A DNA stretch of 64,000 bases, taken from contig NZ_JBPYCR010000004.1 in assembly GCF_051846915.1 (NCBI RefSeq), positions 1 through 64,000 of the forward strand, read 5' to 3'. Positions within the stretch are counted from its first letter, which is position 1. Each line of letters starts with the position of its first letter. A model generated the notes under the pieces. The model searched no databases. It saw only the letters and a program-made list of their open reading frames with translations, and was not told the DNA's origin. The DNA comes from JBPYCR01 sp051846915 (GTDB lineage Bacteria; Bacillota; Bacilli; Bacillales; Amphibacillaceae). The position numbers and the translations under genes are program-made. This document shows, in pieces, positions 62,115 to 64,000 of the stretch.

Positions 62115-63031
62115 TTTTTATTCCCTCCAAAGTATTTAGCTCCACGTACAAACCCATGGTCATCGATGTTAGTTTGATCGCTATTTTTTTCTGCTTTTTG
62201 TTTTCGCTTCTTACTTCTTTCCAACACACCCTTTAATACAGAAACTGTAGGGTTTGTTGAAATTTCTAGTAATATTTGTGTTGATTTTTCCAGTTCATCC
62301 TTTGAGTATTTTGTTGTTAGATTTCTTAATGTACTAAGGATATTTAATGCTTTCTTTTCAACATTCATTTCTAGGATATGAGAAACAAATTGCGCCATAG
62401 AAGTTCCAATCGTCTCTGCCCATTTCCGATTGTTTTCAGGATTGTGTTCTAGATATAATCGATGATTATCAGGCATATGGTCAATGTTTGTAGAATATTG
62501 ACCTATCTCACCATTTAGTCTTTTATGGGATGCAATTCGAGCTTCTTTAAAGTAAACTTCAATTAGATCCGTGGTTAGTCGAACATCGACATATTCACGG
62601 ACGTAATCATATGGAACGGAATAATACATTCGTTCAACTTGGATGTGGTAGTTCAGTTGAACCTTTGCTGATTTCCATTCCGTAAGTTTGTAACGTGTTT
62701 GAGGAAGCTGTTGAAGGTAGGATTTCTCTTCTTCCTCAAACACCTTTTTACGAGAACCAGGTCGTTTCTGGAAATCAATTGTATTGATTTCTTCTAGCTT
62801 TTCAAAGATTTTCTGATTCAAATCTTCGATATGAAAACAATGATAGTTTCTTAGTGAAGCGATAATCTGTCGAGAGATATATCCAACGGTTCCTTCGACA
62901 CTTGATTTATCCTTTGGCTTTCTGACACGACTCGGAACAATCTCAGTACGATAATAGTCTGCTAGTTCACGATAAGCCTCATTAAGAATAGGCTCACCCC
63001 GAAGGGCTTTCGTAACTCCCGTTTTCAAATT
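62111..63031 (-). pseudogene. istA: IS21-family transposase IstA, N-terminally truncated
   Basis: About 307 residues from NLKTGVTKALRGEPILNEAY to the C-terminus are IstA-like, including RKPKDKSSVEGTVGYISRQIIASLRN. The helix-turn-helix and most of the DDE catalytic domain, normally some 200 residues, are missing. The open frame extends to 63085, but the extra 18 residues (MILFIFDCQLYINYSF...) are not IstA and come from the inserted recombinase element. The breakpoint is therefore at about 63031-63050, and the element cannot move by itself. Confidence 0.85.
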
Positions 63032-63049
63032 TAATGAAAAGGAATAATT

Positions 63050-63113
63050 AATGTAAAGTTGGCAGTCAAAAATGAATAGAATCAAAATTTATTCCCAACC
63101 CCAACTTTACATT
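63050..63113. repeat. 13-bp inverted repeat at end of recombinase element
   Basis: AATGTAAAGTTGG (63050-63062) and CCAACTTTACATT (63101-63113) are perfect inverse copies, just past the recombinase stop codon and next to the istA breakpoint. They probably mark the terminal recombination site of the inserted element. Confidence 0.7.
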
Positions 63114-63118
63114 ATATT

Positions 63119-64000
63119 TTAGAAAAGCGTCTCAAGAAAGGACATTAGATCTGCTTTTTCTTCAGCAGAATAATAATCTGCACTATCTGGCGCTGTTTTT
63201 AGTGAGGCTTTTTCAATGGCTTCCCGCATGACCTCTGGGTTAGACGTCAGATAAACCTGAGTTGTTGTCACGGATGCATGTCCGAGGAAATCTCGGATAT
63301 TATAAATACTCACACCATTATTCACAAGATGAGTTGCCTTACTATGTCTCAGAAGATGCGGTGACAGATTTTCTTGGATAGGTTTAGCATTCATCTCTTT
63401 GGCAAGCTTCTGATACTTGTTTAGGATATGGGAGATACCTGCACACGTTAAGCGCTCTCCCCTGCTGTTGCAGAACAATGGTTTTTTGGGCTGTCGCTCA
63501 TATATTCTTATATATTTCTCAAGAATTTTGCCTGTCTCCTGCATAATAGGTATTTCACGATATTTGTCGCCCTTACCTTTTATAAAAAGTTTATATATAC
63601 CACCCAGGGTAATATCTGATGTATTCAGGGTAATGAGTTCCTGAACCCTGCATCCCGAATCATAAAGCAGTGCACGGCCATGTGTCTAATCCCTGATCGT
63701 GTGTTACTATCCGGCATGCTAAGGAGCTGTTTTGTTTCTGCTTCCGTCAAATAGGCAGGAGGTCTCTTTTCTGTTTTTTTGAATGGGATATGGATAATCT
63801 GACTGCAATGGTCTGCCCATTCAGGAGTCGTTGTTAATACATATCCCCAAAATGATTTTAAATGTGCTAGACGTACATTCCGTGTGGATATTGCATTTTT
63901 CCTTCTGCTTTCCAGCCAATGAATGAATTCCTCAACACATGTTTTGTCGACACTTTCTATGGAAGCCTTCGAGACTGACAATTTGTTTTCCTCGAGGAAA
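63119..64000 (-). pseudogene. tyrosine recombinase/integrase, frameshifted, runs off window
   Basis: The N-terminal SAM-like domain (63625-64000; EEFIHWLESRRKNAISTRNV) and the C-terminal catalytic domain (HLLRHSKATHLVNNG, FLGHASVTTTQVYLT with the nucleophile Tyr) are in different frames. Between them the minus strand still encodes LLYDSGCRVQELITLNTSDI in the second frame, so a single-base shift near 63675-63685 separates the halves. The first Arg of the catalytic set lies in GCRVQEL. The frame is open at the window end, so the true start is outside. The frameshift could be an assembly error. Confidence 0.82.

Noticed and set aside
63031..63085. First 18 residues of the istA open frame
   Set aside because: This segment belongs to the inserted recombinase element's end, not to IstA.
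1..64000. CRISPR arrays, tRNA or rRNA genes
   Set aside because: No regularly spaced identical repeats with unique spacers and no tRNA/rRNA-like conserved blocks were seen; the only periodic repeat is the IS21 end at 61014-61096.

Overview
The window is a low-GC Gram-positive chromosome segment, most likely from a halophilic or soil Bacillaceae (Virgibacillus, Oceanobacillus or Lentibacillus type; inferred). Support: strong AGGAGG-type ribosome sites with many GTG/TTG starts, lipoprotein lipoboxes, a spore dipicolinate-synthase subunit, Bacillus-style lutABC and argCJBDF operons, and a roc-type sigma-54 circuit. No rRNA, tRNA or CRISPR array was seen. Everything rests on reading the sequence; no database search was possible.

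Layout. 1-2.2 kb: an IS1182-type transposase, then a Bacillaceae-type dispersed repeat and a small orphan ORF. 2.4-5.2 kb: DMT exporter, MgtC-like protein, DpaA. 5.4-13.4 kb: a catabolic block with a BFD-type [2Fe-2S] protein, a DAO-family FAD dehydrogenase, an Asp/Glu racemase-family protein, two large transporters, a threonine-synthase-like PLP enzyme and a dicarboxylate/amino-acid symporter; it looks like uptake and oxidation of an unusual or D-amino acid. 13.4-16.4 kb: lutABC lactate oxidation operon (minus strand). 16.9-24.5 kb: RbsBAC-like ABC importer with an MtnK-like kinase, MtnA-like isomerase, DeoR regulator and class II aldolase, i.e. a complete 5-deoxyribose / methylthioribose DHAP shunt with its own uptake system. 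24.8-33 kb: heme O synthase, AmhX-like amidohydrolase, a divergent PurC-like protein, a LytTR regulator with a CoA transferase, and a class III aminotransferase with an RpiR regulator. 33.2-38.5 kb: argCJBDF. 38.6-42.5 kb: Pho-box-preceded pstSCAB without phoU. 42.7-43.8 kb: ilvE.

43.9-52 kb is the most unusual part. A RocR-like sigma-54 activator is divergent from a sigma-54 promoter that drives a FluG/NodGS-like amidohydrolase, two paralogous glutamine-synthetase-like ligases, a class I glutamine amidotransferase and an M20 hydrolase. This is arranged like a gamma-glutamylation catabolic route with no assigned substrate. It is followed by broken aminotransferase genes, an IS scrap and a second, orphaned sigma-54 promoter in front of a rocD relic.

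53.5-60.8 kb is visibly more AT-rich and looks acquired: an opine-dehydrogenase-family enzyme, a DctPQM TRAP transporter and a GSA-aminomutase-like aminotransferase. A dead IS4-type element with a perfect 9-bp target duplication splits the TRAP genes. 61-64 kb is mobile DNA: an IS21-family element (istB, truncated istA and an extra small ORF) whose istA is cut by a frameshifted tyrosine-recombinase element that runs off the window end.
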